64,000 nt of DNA from Pseudomonas sp. HN11 (GCF_021390155.1 NZ_CP089985.1:5783501-5847500), one strand, 5' to 3'. Shown: positions 50,341 through 59,247, counted from the stretch's first letter. Notes: generated from the letters alone by a model not told the origin. A program made the numbers and translations.

Positions 50341-50484
50341 CTGTCACTGGCCTCCTGTAACCGTTAAGAACTGACTGGCAAGCGTCCAGCCTTGCGCATA
50401 AGAGTGCAAGCGGCGTGTGACGTTCCAGGGACGGCGAGTCGTTTTGCGGGCACAATCAACGGCATTCGAACAAGAGCCACGGCC

Positions 50485-51399
50485 ATGCTGATCGACGAAG
50501 AGTTCACCCTCAAGAAGCTGGAAATCTTCCTGGCATTCATGCGCACCGGCAACCTGGCCCGCGCCGCCGCCGAGCTGCAAACCAGTAATGTCAGCGTGCA
50601 CCGCGCCATCCACTCCCTGGAAAACGCCCTGCGCTGCCCGCTGTTCAAACACGAAGGGCGCAACCTCACGCCGCTGGAAAGCGCCTACGTGCTGGAAGAA
50701 CGCGCGCAAAAGCTGGTCGCCGATGTGGTCGACAGCGTGCGCCTGACCCGCGAAGCGGCCGGTTTTTCCGCCGAGCGCTTCAAGCTCGGCTCGCTGTATT
50801 CGCTGACGGTGAAAACCGTGCCGCAATTGATCATGGGCCTGAAGATCCGCCGCAGCGAACTCAATATCGACTTGATCCTGGGCTCCAACTTCGACCTGCT
50901 CTACAAGCTCAAGAACATGGAAGTGGACGCGATCCTCATCTCCCTGGACGAACACGCCAACGACCCCGACTGCGAACAGATTGCGCTGTTTTCCGACGAT
51001 ATCTTTCTCGCCACCCCCGCCGATTCCCCCTTCGACCGCGAGCGGGAGATCGACCTTGCCGACGTGCGCGACGCAACCTTCATCACCCTCACCCAAGGCT
51101 TCGCTACGCACCAGGATGGAAATCGCGTGTTCAAGCAGGCAGGGTTCGAGCCGAAGGTGGCGATGCAGGTCAATGACATCTTCACGCTGCTGAGCATGGT
51201 CAGCTCGGGCGTGGGTTATGCACTGCTGCCAGGTAGGATTGCGGCGGTGTATGAAAACCGCGTGAAGCTGATACCGCTGCAACCCAGGTATCGGTTGCAG
51301 CAGCATATTGGTGTGGTGTTCCTGAAGGCCAAGGAGCGCGATCCGAACTTGCTGGCGTTGTTGGCGGAGTGTCGGATGTATGCCAATCGCCAAGCCTGA
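50485..51399 (+). CDS. mdcR: LysR family regulator of malonate utilisation
   Basis: A 304-residue LysR protein. The start at 50485 gives MLIDEEFTLKKLEIFLAFMRTGN, the characteristic opening of MdcR; the longer frame is excluded. The HTH covers residues 5-65 (RAAAELQTSNVSVHRAIHSLE), followed by a ligand domain to about 295. MdcR activates malonate decarboxylase operons in related bacteria, and this gene converges on the mdc/mad operon with a REPIN between their 3' ends. A dyad at 58686 before mdcA is a possible binding site. Confidence 0.9.
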   Translation: MLIDEEFTLKKLEIFLAFMRTGNLARAAAELQTSNVSVHRAIHSLENALRCPLFKHEGRNLTPLESAYVLEERAQKLVADVVDSVRLTREAAGFSAERFKLGSLYSLTVKTVPQLIMGLKIRRSELNIDLILGSNFDLLYKLKNMEVDAILISLDEHANDPDCEQIALFSDDIFLATPADSPFDREREIDLADVRDATFITLTQGFATHQDGNRVFKQAGFEPKVAMQVNDIFTLLSMVSSGVGYALLPGRIAAVYENRVKLIPLQPRYRLQQHIGVVFLKAKERDPNLLALLAECRMYANRQA

Positions 51400-51408
51400 A
51401 AAACCGCT

Positions 51409-51492
51409 TTCGCGAGCAAGCCCGCTCCCACATTTTGACCGCATTCTCATGCTGGAACTCGGTCAAGTGTGGGAGCGGGCTTGCTCGCGAAG
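51409..51492. repeat. REPIN between mdcR and madM
   Basis: Inverted REP pair TTTCGCGAGCAAGCCCGCTC (from 51409) and GAGCGGGCTTGCTCGCGAAG (to 51492), enclosing a further dyad TTGACC ... GGTCAA. It lies between two convergent genes and may serve as their mutual terminator. Confidence 0.85.
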
Positions 51493-51522
51493 AGGCCCTA
51501 ACTAGCAACACAAAGTCCAAAC

Positions 51523-52287
51523 TTACCCAACCAACCCGCGTACGATGAAATAGAGCAACGAAGGCCCAAGCAGGCAACCCAGCCCGGTGTGGAACGTCGC
51601 CGTCAGCGCACCATACGGCACCAACCGCCGATCCGTCGCCGCCAAGCCCGCCGTCACACCGCTCACAGTGCCGGCCAACCCACCAAACACCATCGCCGAA
51701 CGCGGGTTATCCAAGCCCATCCAGCGTGCCGCGACCGGTGTTCCCACCATGACCAGGATCGCCTTGATCAACCCGGTGGCAATCGACAGCGCCATCACAT
51801 CCGAGGTCGCGCCGATCGCCGCGCCAGTCACTGGGCCGACGATGTAAGTCACGGCACCGGCACCGATGGTGGTCATGCTGATCGCATCGCGATAACCAAA
51901 TGCCCAGGCCATACTCGCACCGACGATAAACGGCAGGATCGTGCCCAGCAGCAACGCGATCACACCGATCATCCCGGCCTTGCGCGCCTCGGTGGCTTGC
52001 ACTTCAAAGGCCGTGGCGACAATGGCGAAGTCGCGCAGCATCGCGCCGCCCATCAAACCGATGCCGGAGAACAGCGCCAGGTCCGCCAGGCCTTTCTGAC
52101 CGCCGGTGATCGTACCGCCGACCCATGCCAGTACCAGGCCGATGACAATGGCAATCGCCGAGCCATGGATACGTCCGAAGGTCAGCCGCTTGGACAGCAC
52201 CACGGAAATCCACATCACCACGCCAACAAAGGCAAAGGCAGTGATCAGGCCGTTATGTTCCAAGCCTTTTTCGATGAGATCCCACAT
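51523..52287 (-). CDS. madM: Malonate transporter subunit MadM
   Basis: A 254-residue membrane protein with about eight hydrophobic helices, the larger half of the MadLM malonate importer. Family segments: SVVLSKRLTFGRIHGSAIAI (about 29-48), GGQKGLADLALFSGIGLMGGAMLRDFAIVATAFEV (about 63-97) and the Gly-rich GPVTGAAIGATSDVMAL. It abuts madL with a single base between. The gene ends the mdc operon, and the REPIN follows its stop. Confidence 0.93.
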   Translation of the reverse strand: MWDLIEKGLEHNGLITAFAFVGVVMWISVVLSKRLTFGRIHGSAIAIVIGLVLAWVGGTITGGQKGLADLALFSGIGLMGGAMLRDFAIVATAFEVQATEARKAGMIGVIALLLGTILPFIVGASMAWAFGYRDAISMTTIGAGAVTYIVGPVTGAAIGATSDVMALSIATGLIKAILVMVGTPVAARWMGLDNPRSAMVFGGLAGTVSGVTAGLAATDRRLVPYGALTATFHTGLGCLLGPSLLYFIVRGLVG

Positions 52288-52288
52288 A

Positions 52289-52693
52289 TCAGCGTCCTCC
52301 CACTGGAGCGATCATCGGCTCTTCATCGGGCAAGGGTTCGCCCTTGTGGGTACGGCTGATCAGCGCGATGGTGCAACCACACACCACCACTGAACCAATC
52401 GCAGCCAGCACCGCAACAGGGCCGCCATGCAGAGCGGTCACCACGTTTTGTTGCGCGGCCATCGCCACCACCACCGGGATGTACATCGCGCCCCAGAAAC
52501 CCACGCCCATTTCGCAATCCTTGGTCATGCCGCCGCGCTTTTGCATCCACAAGCGGGCGCAGATCAGCAGGATCATCGCGATCCCCACCCCGCCCACGTT
52601 GGATTTGACGCCCAGCAACACGCCGAGCATGTCGCCCATGATCACGCCCGCAAGCGTGCAGATCGCCAGCAATGCCACACCGTAGATAATCAT
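52289..52693 (-). CDS. madL: Malonate transporter subunit MadL
   Basis: A 134-residue membrane protein with four helices, partner of MadM. The ATG at 52693, eight bases after GAGGA, gives MIIYGVALLAICTLAGVIMG; the frame is open upstream but contains only non-family residues. Core segments are GVKSNVGGVGIAMILLICARLWMQ and GFWGAMYIPVVVAMAAQQNVV. The start codon overlaps an AACAACAA motif and a second CA-rich stretch lies 30 bases upstream, pointing to Hfq/Crc-mediated catabolite repression. Confidence 0.93.
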   Translation of the reverse strand: MIIYGVALLAICTLAGVIMGDMLGVLLGVKSNVGGVGIAMILLICARLWMQKRGGMTKDCEMGVGFWGAMYIPVVVAMAAQQNVVTALHGGPVAVLAAIGSVVVCGCTIALISRTHKGEPLPDEEPMIAPVGGR

Positions 52694-52735
52694 TGTTGTT
52701 GTCCTCAAAGTGCTCGATCGAAATTGTTGTTGTTG
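52693..52735 (-). promoter_or_regulatory. CA-rich (AAYAAYAA) Hfq/Crc target motifs at the madL start
   Basis: On the sense (minus) strand AACAACAA is at 52700-52693, ending on the A of the madL ATG, and CAACAACAACAA is at 52735-52724. In pseudomonads such motifs near start codons are bound by Hfq with Crc to block translation under good carbon supply. A near match (ACAACAACAC) follows the mdcA ATG. Confidence 0.6.
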
Positions 52736-52760
52736 TGCTTCGAAAGCCTTGGGTGCTGCT

Positions 52761-53660
52761 TTATCGGTGGCGGCGCTCCTCCTCTTGCAGCAGGGCCTGC
52801 AAGGTGTCCAGGCGCGCACCTTCACAGGCGATCACCGTGCCTTGTTCGAATACGCGACGTGACAGGCCGGTGAGCACGGCGCCCGGTGGCAGTTCGATCT
52901 GCAGGCGCACGCCGCGCTCGTAGGCGCTTTGCACGGTGCCGCGCCAGTCGACGACGCGGCACATATTGAAGGCCAGGTCGTCGCGCAGTTGCTCAGAGTT
53001 ATGGATCGGCCGCGCGCGGGTGCTGCTCAGGTAGGTGATACGCGGCGCCTTGAGTGGCACGAAGGCTTGCGCCAGGGCCTGTGCCGGTTGCTCCAGCAAT
53101 GCGCAATGGGACGGCACGCTGACGGCCAGGCGCTTGGCGATGCCGTTGCCCTTGATGCGGTTGGCGACGAGCTTCATGGCCTGGTCGCTGCCAGCGATCA
53201 CGGTTTGGTTGTCGGCGTTGATATTGGCCAGGTACACCGGGGTTTCAGGGCTGTGGATTTCGGCCAGCAGGCTTTCGACGGTGGATAACTCCGGGCCGAT
53301 GATCGCGGTCATGCCGTAGCCCTGTGGATACGCGTTTTGCATCAGCTCGCCGCGCAGGCTGACCAGTTTGAGGGCGTCAGCGAAATCCAGCGCACCGGCC
53401 ATCACTGCCGCCGGGTAGGCACCGATGGACAATCCCGCGACGTAATCGGGGCTGTGTTGCAGCAGGCGGGCGTGGGCCACGCCGACGATCAACAGGCAAA
53501 GTTGTACCGCGCGGGTATTCGCCAGGGCGTGCGCCGAATCCAATGCGCGAACGTCTTCACCCAAGGCATCGCTGGCATGTTCCAACACATCGGCCGGCAA
53601 CGCCTGGAGCATGCCGGGGCGTTGGGCGCCCTGGCCGGGGAAGACGAGAAGGCTGCTCAT
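52761..53660 (-). CDS. mdcH: Malonate decarboxylase subunit epsilon (malonyl-CoA:ACP transacylase)
   Basis: A 299-residue acyltransferase of the FabD/MdcH family that charges the MdcC carrier protein with malonyl to start the cycle. The start at 53660 gives MSSLLVFPGQGAQRPGML, the conserved opening. The nucleophile motif is GLSIGAYPAAV (about residue 85), with Leu in place of the His usual in GHSxG. The later His region is PSHCALLEQPAQALA. It overlaps mdcG by four bases and is separated from madL by 67 bases, the largest gap in the operon. Confidence 0.93.
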   Translation of the reverse strand: MSSLLVFPGQGAQRPGMLQALPADVLEHASDALGEDVRALDSAHALANTRAVQLCLLIVGVAHARLLQHSPDYVAGLSIGAYPAAVMAGALDFADALKLVSLRGELMQNAYPQGYGMTAIIGPELSTVESLLAEIHSPETPVYLANINADNQTVIAGSDQAMKLVANRIKGNGIAKRLAVSVPSHCALLEQPAQALAQAFVPLKAPRITYLSSTRARPIHNSEQLRDDLAFNMCRVVDWRGTVQSAYERGVRLQIELPPGAVLTGLSRRVFEQGTVIACEGARLDTLQALLQEEERRHR

Positions 53661-54244
53661 GCTACGGCCTGCCAAGGGTCGAGGACGAGGTGCGCACCGC
53701 TGGCGGTTTTCAACAACACCCGTCGCGACGAACCGGCCCACTCGCGCAAGGCGACGGCGCCGAAAGGTGTCTGCAGTTGCAGATCCACAGTGCATGCGGC
53801 CTTGTCCAAGGTTGCCAACAGATCGCGTGAGTCGTTGCGATCCAGTGGCTCGGGCGTGCGCAGAATCAGGTCCAGATCGCTCTGGGCATGCAGAGCTTCA
53901 ATGCCCGTGGCCAGCTCAAAACCCGCGCTGCCGGTGATGCCCCAATTCAAAGGCGCCAGCACCGGCCGCAGCTGTTCGAGTGCCTGCAAGGCCGGTAAGT
54001 CCCGTGTCGAGGCAACGTCACGCAGCGCTTCCGGTACGACTCTGCGCCGCACAGCGGCAATCGGCATCTCGGCGGCAAACCGCTGCTCACGCAAACGCCC
54101 GCGCACGCCCACCGCAACCCAGCCCGGCGCGACAATCGCGCGACGTACCACCACCGTGCCAATCGCCTCCACCGCCCACACCGGAGCGTTGGCAGGCAGA
54201 TGCGCCGGAGTCATGCCCCAGAGCAGGTCGTGGGCGTTCACCAT
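53657..54244 (-). CDS. mdcG: Malonate decarboxylase holo-ACP synthase (phosphoribosyl-dephospho-CoA transferase)
   Basis: A 195-residue transferase that attaches the 2'-(5''-phosphoribosyl)-3'-dephospho-CoA prosthetic group to a serine of MdcC. Characteristic segments are AHDLLWGM at the N-terminus, TGSAGFELATGIEALHAQSDLDLILR (nucleotidyltransferase-like GS/D-x-D motif, about 104-130) and the C-terminal GAHLVLDPW. It overlaps mdcE upstream by seven bases and mdcH downstream by four. Confidence 0.92.
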   Translation of the reverse strand: MVNAHDLLWGMTPAHLPANAPVWAVEAIGTVVVRRAIVAPGWVAVGVRGRLREQRFAAEMPIAAVRRRVVPEALRDVASTRDLPALQALEQLRPVLAPLNWGITGSAGFELATGIEALHAQSDLDLILRTPEPLDRNDSRDLLATLDKAACTVDLQLQTPFGAVALREWAGSSRRVLLKTASGAHLVLDPWQAVA

Positions 54245-55008
54245 TGTTCCCGCAGCAGTTGGCGCACGTGGCTGGAGGCAGCGCGATTGGTCGCACCAAG
54301 ACGGCCGCTCAAGTCGGTGCTACCAATATCCTTGATCGCACTCACCAGGCAATCGCTGACCCGCGCCACATCCTCCGGTGTAGGCTCTTCAATTTGGCTG
54401 ACCGACAAGGTTTCCCACAGCAAACCCAGGCTGGCGTAACTGTCGATGTCATAGGCCATGGGCGGCACGCTGGCGGCCAAGGCTTCCAACTCTTCAACGC
54501 TGCGCAAGGTCACGCGCGCGGCCGAGGCCTTGCCCATGGCGTGCACCATCACACCAGGATCGCGCAGGGCGATCAAACGGTTGGCTTGGTACCCATGGGC
54601 GAGAAACGCGCCGGACATGGCCTTGCCCACCAGCAGCGCGATCACCGGATGCCCGGCCAGGCGAGCACGAGCGTAGCTGTCGGCGGCGGCGGCCAGGGCC
54701 TGGTGGATGCCGAGGGCTTCTTCGCGACGCCCGTAGGCTTGGCTCGGTACATCGACGATGGCGATGATGGGGCGCTTATCGCCACGAGCGATGGCTTCAT
54801 CGACGGCCTTCGCCAGACCCCAGCCTTCCAGCAGGCCGACCTCGCCATGGCGCGCGCGGGGGAAGCGGTTTTGCGCGTCGGTGACCACGGCGATATAGCG
54901 CACCGGCTGTTCACCCAGCACACCATCGGCGACTTTCAGCGAGTTGGGCAAACCCTCAACGGCTATTGCCCCGACGCTCAATGCGTTGAACCACTGCAAA
55001 CCTCTCAT
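54238..55008 (-). CDS. mdcE: Malonate decarboxylase gamma subunit
   Basis: A 256-residue carboxyltransferase-like subunit that together with MdcD decarboxylates malonyl-S-ACP to acetyl-S-ACP. The crotonase-type fold is seen in IIAIVDVPSQAYGRREEALGIHQALAAAADSYARARLAGHP (about 82-122), with the oxyanion-hole-like KAMSGAFLAHGYQA further on. Length is typical. It overlaps mdcD by four bases and mdcG by seven, indicating tight translational coupling. Confidence 0.93.
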   Translation of the reverse strand: MRGLQWFNALSVGAIAVEGLPNSLKVADGVLGEQPVRYIAVVTDAQNRFPRARHGEVGLLEGWGLAKAVDEAIARGDKRPIIAIVDVPSQAYGRREEALGIHQALAAAADSYARARLAGHPVIALLVGKAMSGAFLAHGYQANRLIALRDPGVMVHAMGKASAARVTLRSVEELEALAASVPPMAYDIDSYASLGLLWETLSVSQIEEPTPEDVARVSDCLVSAIKDIGSTDLSGRLGATNRAASSHVRQLLREQW

Positions 55009-55847
55009 GAGCGTTCTCCTTGATACAGCGCGCGTACCGTCGCCGGGTCGATTTGCGGCGTGGCGTCCAGTTCGGCCAGGCGCGCCAAGTAATATGGGGC
55101 CTGACGGCTGCGTTGTTGGGCGGGCAAGCCCTGTTCCAACACTGCGCTGACGGTCTGTTGAATCTCGGCCACATCGTCAACGACATACCGGTCGGTCAAG
55201 CCGCTGTTGAAGCGTTGCTCACCGCCGGTGAGGCTCCAGATGAAAGGCCGGTCGCGGGAGTCGTATTCTTCAAGGCCCGCTTCCTGTTCGATCACTTGCG
55301 GGCCGTTCAAACCCAGGCGCGCTTCGCGGGTGACGACAAGGTAACTGCACAAGCCAGCCGCGATGGACATGCCACCAAAGCAGCCAACACTACCGGCTAC
55401 CACGCCGATCACCGGCTGGTATTGGCGCAGATCGACAATCGCCGCATGAATATCAGCGATGGCCGCCAGGCCCAGGTTGGCTTCTTGCAAGCGCACGCCC
55501 CCGGTTTCCAGCAACAGGACGGCCCGCGTGGGAATGCCCTTGCGATTGTCCTCCACCGCCAGCTCCAGGGCGCCGGCGATTTTCGCGCCGCCGACCTCAC
55601 CGAGGCTGCCACCCTGGAAGTTACCTTCAATGGCCGCAATCACCACAGGCTTTCCATCAATGCTGCCCTTGGCGATCACCACACCGTCATCGGCCTGCGG
55701 CACCACGCCTTGACGGCTGAGCCACGGTGACATGACGCGCTGGAACGGGTCGATCAATTCGCGGTAAGAGCCTTTGTCCAGCAACGCCTTGGCCCGCTGC
55801 CGAGCACCCAGCTCAACGAAGCTGTGTTTGGCGAGTAACTCAGTCAT
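55005..55847 (-). CDS. mdcD: Malonate decarboxylase beta subunit
   Basis: A 280-residue acetyl-CoA-carboxylase-like subunit forming the decarboxylase core with MdcE. Start at 55847 gives MTELLAKHSFVELGARQRAKALLD; the frame upstream overlaps mdcC and is not used. Core segments: GSIDGKPVVIAAIEGNFQGGSLGEVGGAKIAGALELA (about 65-101) and GVVAGSVGCFGGMSIAAGLCSY (about 155-176), with glycine-rich oxyanion loops. It overlaps mdcC by eight bases. Confidence 0.94.
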   Translation of the reverse strand: MTELLAKHSFVELGARQRAKALLDKGSYRELIDPFQRVMSPWLSRQGVVPQADDGVVIAKGSIDGKPVVIAAIEGNFQGGSLGEVGGAKIAGALELAVEDNRKGIPTRAVLLLETGGVRLQEANLGLAAIADIHAAIVDLRQYQPVIGVVAGSVGCFGGMSIAAGLCSYLVVTREARLGLNGPQVIEQEAGLEEYDSRDRPFIWSLTGGEQRFNSGLTDRYVVDDVAEIQQTVSAVLEQGLPAQQRSRQAPYYLARLAELDATPQIDPATVRALYQGERS

Positions 55848-56139
55848 GGCCGATCTCCTCGAAACCCTGCTCCAGGCGCAAGCGCACCACACCGGGAGTG
55901 GCGCCAAAGTCATGGATATCAATGTTCAAGGCCGGTGGCGTCTGCTCCTGAAAGATGCGTTCGAACAGATGCTGCCAGCGTTGTTCGGCGCCATTCACCG
56001 AGGTTTGCACCTGGATGGTCAGGGTGCCCGGCGTGCCCGGTTCCAGCAGCACTTCCAGATCGCCCGAACCGACGCAGCCCACCAGCGCACGGCCTTTTGG
56101 CGGCTGCCCGGCGGGGAATTCAAAGGATAAGGTTTCCAT
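55840..56139 (-). CDS. mdcC: Malonate decarboxylase acyl carrier protein (delta subunit)
   Basis: A 99-residue carrier protein bearing the phosphoribosyl-dephospho-CoA thiol on a Ser, here in GCVGSGDLEVLLEP (Ser about residue 25). The ATG at 56139 overlaps the TGA of mdcB (TGATG); a GTG one codon earlier is the only alternative. It shuttles acetyl and malonyl between MdcA and the MdcD/E decarboxylase. Prosthetic group made by MdcB and attached by MdcG. Confidence 0.93.
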   Translation of the reverse strand: METLSFEFPAGQPPKGRALVGCVGSGDLEVLLEPGTPGTLTIQVQTSVNGAEQRWQHLFERIFQEQTPPALNIDIHDFGATPGVVRLRLEQGFEEIGHD

Positions 56140-56972
56140 CACAACGCTCCGTCGAGGCGATCGATAAACAGGCAGGCGGCCAACAGGTCGGCCGCGCCGC
56201 CGGGGGAGGCATTCAGGGCCAGCAGTTGAAGGTCCAGCGCGTGCAGTTGGCGACGACCGCCGAGGGTTGCGCTGCCGCCTGCATCCAGCACGGCCTGGGC
56301 GCCGCGTTGCATAGTTTGAAGGCCTTCGGTGCCGGCACGGTAAAGCACGCAGGTGTCGGCCAGGTCCGTCATGATCGCGAGCAAGGCGTCCAGGCGCGCG
56401 TTCTGTTCGCCGGCGTTTTGCTGACGGCTTCGGTGCAGCTGCGGCAAGCCGCGTTGCACCACGGACGGGAAGCCCAGCTGCGCTTCTTCACGGGCGCCGC
56501 GGGCGCCGTAACGGTGGGCGACTTGAGCACCGTGGCTCATGGGCTGCGGTGCATAGCGGTCGTTGAGCAAGGCCAGTTTGGCTGCCGTCAGCGTGACGGC
56601 GCGTGGTGCCAGGGCGGCGGCGGCGGTGAGCAAACCAAGGGCCCAAATCGCGCCGCGATGGGTATTCACACCATTGGTGGTGGTCAGCATTGCCTGCTCA
56701 CCTTCACGACCAAGACGCCCGAGGGCTTCGCGCAGGGGCAAGCCGACTTCACCGAATTCAATCGCCGCCTCGGCCATCTCCTTGAACATCGGCCACAGCG
56801 ACAACGCCGAGGCGTGCATCAGGCCAAGGTGCAGATCGCTGTGGGCGCCGTTGCCACGCCGGTCCACCAGGGCGGGTTTGGGCGACAGGTCCGCTTCATC
56901 GATCAACGCATCGACGGCCATGTCCGCCAGACGTTCGGCGAGGGTCAATTCCTGCAGTTTGAGTGCGCGCAT
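56139..56972 (-). CDS. mdcB: Triphosphoribosyl-dephospho-CoA synthase
   Basis: A 277-residue CitG-type enzyme that joins ATP and dephospho-CoA to give the prosthetic-group precursor for MdcC. Family signatures are [30 protein letters not shown] (about 30-58) and [15 protein letters not shown] (about 91-105), with the late [18 protein letters not shown]. It begins immediately after the mdcA stop codon and ends in the mdcC start. Confidence 0.94.
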   Translation of the reverse strand: MRALKLQELTLAERLADMAVDALIDEADLSPKPALVDRRGNGAHSDLHLGLMHASALSLWPMFKEMAEAAIEFGEVGLPLREALGRLGREGEQAMLTTTNGVNTHRGAIWALGLLTAAAALAPRAVTLTAAKLALLNDRYAPQPMSHGAQVAHRYGARGAREEAQLGFPSVVQRGLPQLHRSRQQNAGEQNARLDALLAIMTDLADTCVLYRAGTEGLQTMQRGAQAVLDAGGSATLGGRRQLHALDLQLLALNASPGGAADLLAACLFIDRLDGAL

Positions 56973-58643
56973 TTACCAGCTCCTGAACTTGGCGGGGGGG
57001 TTGTACAGACCACCGGACCAGTCCACCAGGTCGGCCACGCTCTTGGCGGCCAACAGTTCGCGGGTGGCGTCGGTGCGGCGGATGCCCAAGTCTTCAGGCA
57101 AGGCGATCAAGCCTTCGCGGCGCATGCGCGCGGTATCTTTGGGATTGTGGCGCATGCCGATGGTAGTGACGCCTGCAACGGCAGCGATCATCGCCTGGCG
57201 CTCTTCGAGTGAACGCGCTTTGTACAGGTAGGCGATGCCTTCTTCGGTGAGCAGGTGGGTGACGTCATCGCCGTAGATCATGATCGGCGCCAGGGGCATG
57301 CCGCTTTTGCGGGCGACTTCCACGGCGTCGAGGGTGTCGACGAAAGTGGGTTTGCCGCCCTCCTGAAAGGTCTCGACCATTTGCACCACGAGTTTTTTGC
57401 CGCGCTCCAGCAAGGCTTCAGGTGCATCGTCATGGCGCATATCCAGCCACGCCGGCGTGCCATGACGGCGGCCGCGTGGGTCATGGCCCATGTTCGGTGC
57501 GCCACCAAACCCGGCCAGGCGGCCACGGGTCACGGTGGAGGAATGGCCGTCACCGTCGACTTGCAGGGTGGCGCCGATAAACAGGTCCACCGCGTATTGG
57601 CCGGCCAGTTGGCAGAACATCCGGTTGGAACGCATCGAGCCGTCGCGGCCGGTGAAGAACACATCCGGCCGGGCGGCGATGTAGTTTTCCATGCCCAGTT
57701 CGGTGCCGAAGCAGTGCACGCTTTCTACCCAGCCACTTTCGATGGCGGGGATCAGGGTTGGGTGCGGGTTGAGGGTCCAGTTGCGGCAGATCTTGCCCTT
57801 GAGGCCAAGGGATTCACCGTAGGTCGGCAGGATCAATTCGATGGCGGCGGTGTTGAAACCGATGCCGTGATTGAGTGACTGCACATTGTGTTTTTCGTAG
57901 ATGCCACGGATCGCCATCATCGCCATCAGCACGTGAACTGGCTTGATATGGCGTGGGTCGCGGGTGAACAAAGGCTCGATGTAGAAGGGTTTGTCGGCCA
58001 CCACCACAAAATCCACCCAGCTCGCCGGGATGTCGACGCGGGGCAAATCGGTGACGTCATCCACCAACTGGTTGACCTGCACGATCACGATGCCATCGCT
58101 GAATGCCGCAGGCTCAATCAGCGCAGGCGTGTCTTCGGTGCTCGCTCCTGTGTAGATATTGCCGGCGCGGTCGGCCATGAAACCGGCGGAAAGCACCACG
58201 TTGGGGATCAGGTCCACCACCAGCCGCGCATAGAGTTCGATGTAGGTGTGAATCGCGCCGATTTCCAGCAAGCCGTCTTCCAGCAACTGGCTGATGCGCA
58301 GGGATTGGGTGCCGGCGAAGGAGAAATCCAGCTTGCGGGCGATGCCTTTTTCAAACAGGTCCAGGTGCTCGGAACGGCCGACACTGGGCATGATCATGTG
58401 CAAGTCGTGGAGCTTGGCCGGGTCGGTTTTGGCCAGGGAGCGGGAGAGGAAATCGGCCTGTTTCTGGTTGTTGCCTTCCAGTACCACGCGGTCGCCGGGG
58501 AGGATCAATGCTTCAAGCGCCTCGACGATCCTGTCGCTGGGCAGCACCGCGCCGTCTGCAAATTGTTTGACCAGCCCGAGCCGCCGCTGCTTCTCGTCGC
58601 GCCGCCGCGTCCAGCGCGAGTCGGGGGTGAGTGTTGTTGTCAT
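56973..58643 (-). CDS. mdcA: Malonate decarboxylase alpha subunit (acetyl-S-ACP:malonate ACP transferase)
   Basis: A 556-residue transferase, first gene of the operon, which swaps acetyl for malonyl on MdcC. It opens MTTTLTPDSRWTRRRDEKQRRL, and shows ILPGDRVVLEGNNQKQADFLSRSL, RLAGFGGAPNMGHDPRGRRHGTPAWL (about 375-400) and a CoA-transferase-like fold. The first codons after the ATG are ACAACAACACTC, a near match to the CA motif bound by Hfq/Crc. Upstream, a TGATTGA-N8-TCAATCA dyad lies 43 bases before the ATG. Length is normal. Confidence 0.95.
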   Translation of the reverse strand: MTTTLTPDSRWTRRRDEKQRRLGLVKQFADGAVLPSDRIVEALEALILPGDRVVLEGNNQKQADFLSRSLAKTDPAKLHDLHMIMPSVGRSEHLDLFEKGIARKLDFSFAGTQSLRISQLLEDGLLEIGAIHTYIELYARLVVDLIPNVVLSAGFMADRAGNIYTGASTEDTPALIEPAAFSDGIVIVQVNQLVDDVTDLPRVDIPASWVDFVVVADKPFYIEPLFTRDPRHIKPVHVLMAMMAIRGIYEKHNVQSLNHGIGFNTAAIELILPTYGESLGLKGKICRNWTLNPHPTLIPAIESGWVESVHCFGTELGMENYIAARPDVFFTGRDGSMRSNRMFCQLAGQYAVDLFIGATLQVDGDGHSSTVTRGRLAGFGGAPNMGHDPRGRRHGTPAWLDMRHDDAPEALLERGKKLVVQMVETFQEGGKPTFVDTLDAVEVARKSGMPLAPIMIYGDDVTHLLTEEGIAYLYKARSLEERQAMIAAVAGVTTIGMRHNPKDTARMRREGLIALPEDLGIRRTDATRELLAAKSVADLVDWSGGLYNPPAKFRSW

Positions 58644-58685
58644 GGTCGCTCCACGGGTTTGCTGTCGTGGGGCTTACCTTAGGAG

Positions 58686-58707
58686 TGATTGAGAGGGCCA
58701 TCAATCA
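58686..58707. promoter_or_regulatory. Inverted repeat upstream of mdcA, candidate MdcR site
   Basis: TGATTGA (58686-58692), eight bases, TCAATCA (58701-58707). Perfect 7-bp arms in the promoter region of the malonate operon. Size and interruption fit a LysR-type operator, but MdcR binding is inferred from position alone. Confidence 0.45.
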
Positions 58708-58747
58708 AGCTCGGCGGTGAACCGTTACGGCTGGAGTAACAAAGCCT

Positions 58748-58837
58748 GTGTAGGAGCTGGCTTGCCAGCGATAGCGGTCGCTAATTGAACAATGTGCCAA
58801 CTGACCGCACGCCATCGCCGGCAAGCCGGCTCCTACA
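58748..58837. repeat. REPIN, GTAGGAGC-GGCTTGCC family
   Basis: TGTAGGAGCTGGCTTGCCAG (from 58750) and its near-complement GCCGGCAAGCCGGCTCCTAC (to 58837) about 45 bases apart. This is a different REP family from the GCGGGCTTGCTCGC copies elsewhere in the window. Confidence 0.82.
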
Positions 58838-58850
58838 GTTGACCGGTGAT

Positions 58851-59240
58851 TCATTCCCACCTATGACCAGCAAGCAATGCTTCCACATTGCTCATTAATA
58901 TCTTCGCACCTTCCATTAATTGGCCCAGCAGCGCCTCATCTTCATCCATGTACCCTTCATATTCCGCGAGGTTCCGACGCTCATGACACAACGCCAACAA
59001 CCTCACCTGCACCTTGCCAGCGTCTGCGGTATGAACCAGGCATTGGAAGACCAGATAGCGTTTATCCGAGCGATAACCTTGCAAGCGCAAGGCCGTAAGG
59101 GCGATAGCATGAGCCGCGTTGTAAGCCAGGTCGAAACGACTGGCGAATGATAACTGTGGGTTGCCGGCATCCCTCAGCCGATCCCTGGCTGAACGCATCA
59201 GCCCATCACACTCTTTGCGATCCGGCGGCTCAGCCTTCAA
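58851..59240 (-). CDS. HEPN domain protein (SAV_6107-like), partner of a nucleotidyltransferase
   Basis: A mostly helical protein of up to 129 residues. It reads like the SAV_6107 group of HEPN proteins: RFDLAYNAAHAIALTALRLQGYRS (about 35-58) followed by the RRNLAEYEG motif (about 88-96), the position of the R-N-x-x-E-Y active-site signature. HEPN proteins are often RNases paired with MNT nucleotidyltransferases in toxin-antitoxin or abortive-infection modules. The nucleotidyltransferase gene lies 7 bases upstream, so the two are one operon. The start is uncertain: TTG at 59240 has no good ribosome binding site, and an ATG 14 codons later is possible. Toxicity is inferred from family and context only. 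Confidence 0.72.
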   Translation of the reverse strand: MKAEPPDRKECDGLMRSARDRLRDAGNPQLSFASRFDLAYNAAHAIALTALRLQGYRSDKRYLVFQCLVHTADAGKVQVRLLALCHERRNLAEYEGYMDEDEALLGQLMEGAKILMSNVEALLAGHRWE

Positions 59241-59247
59241 ACCGCCG

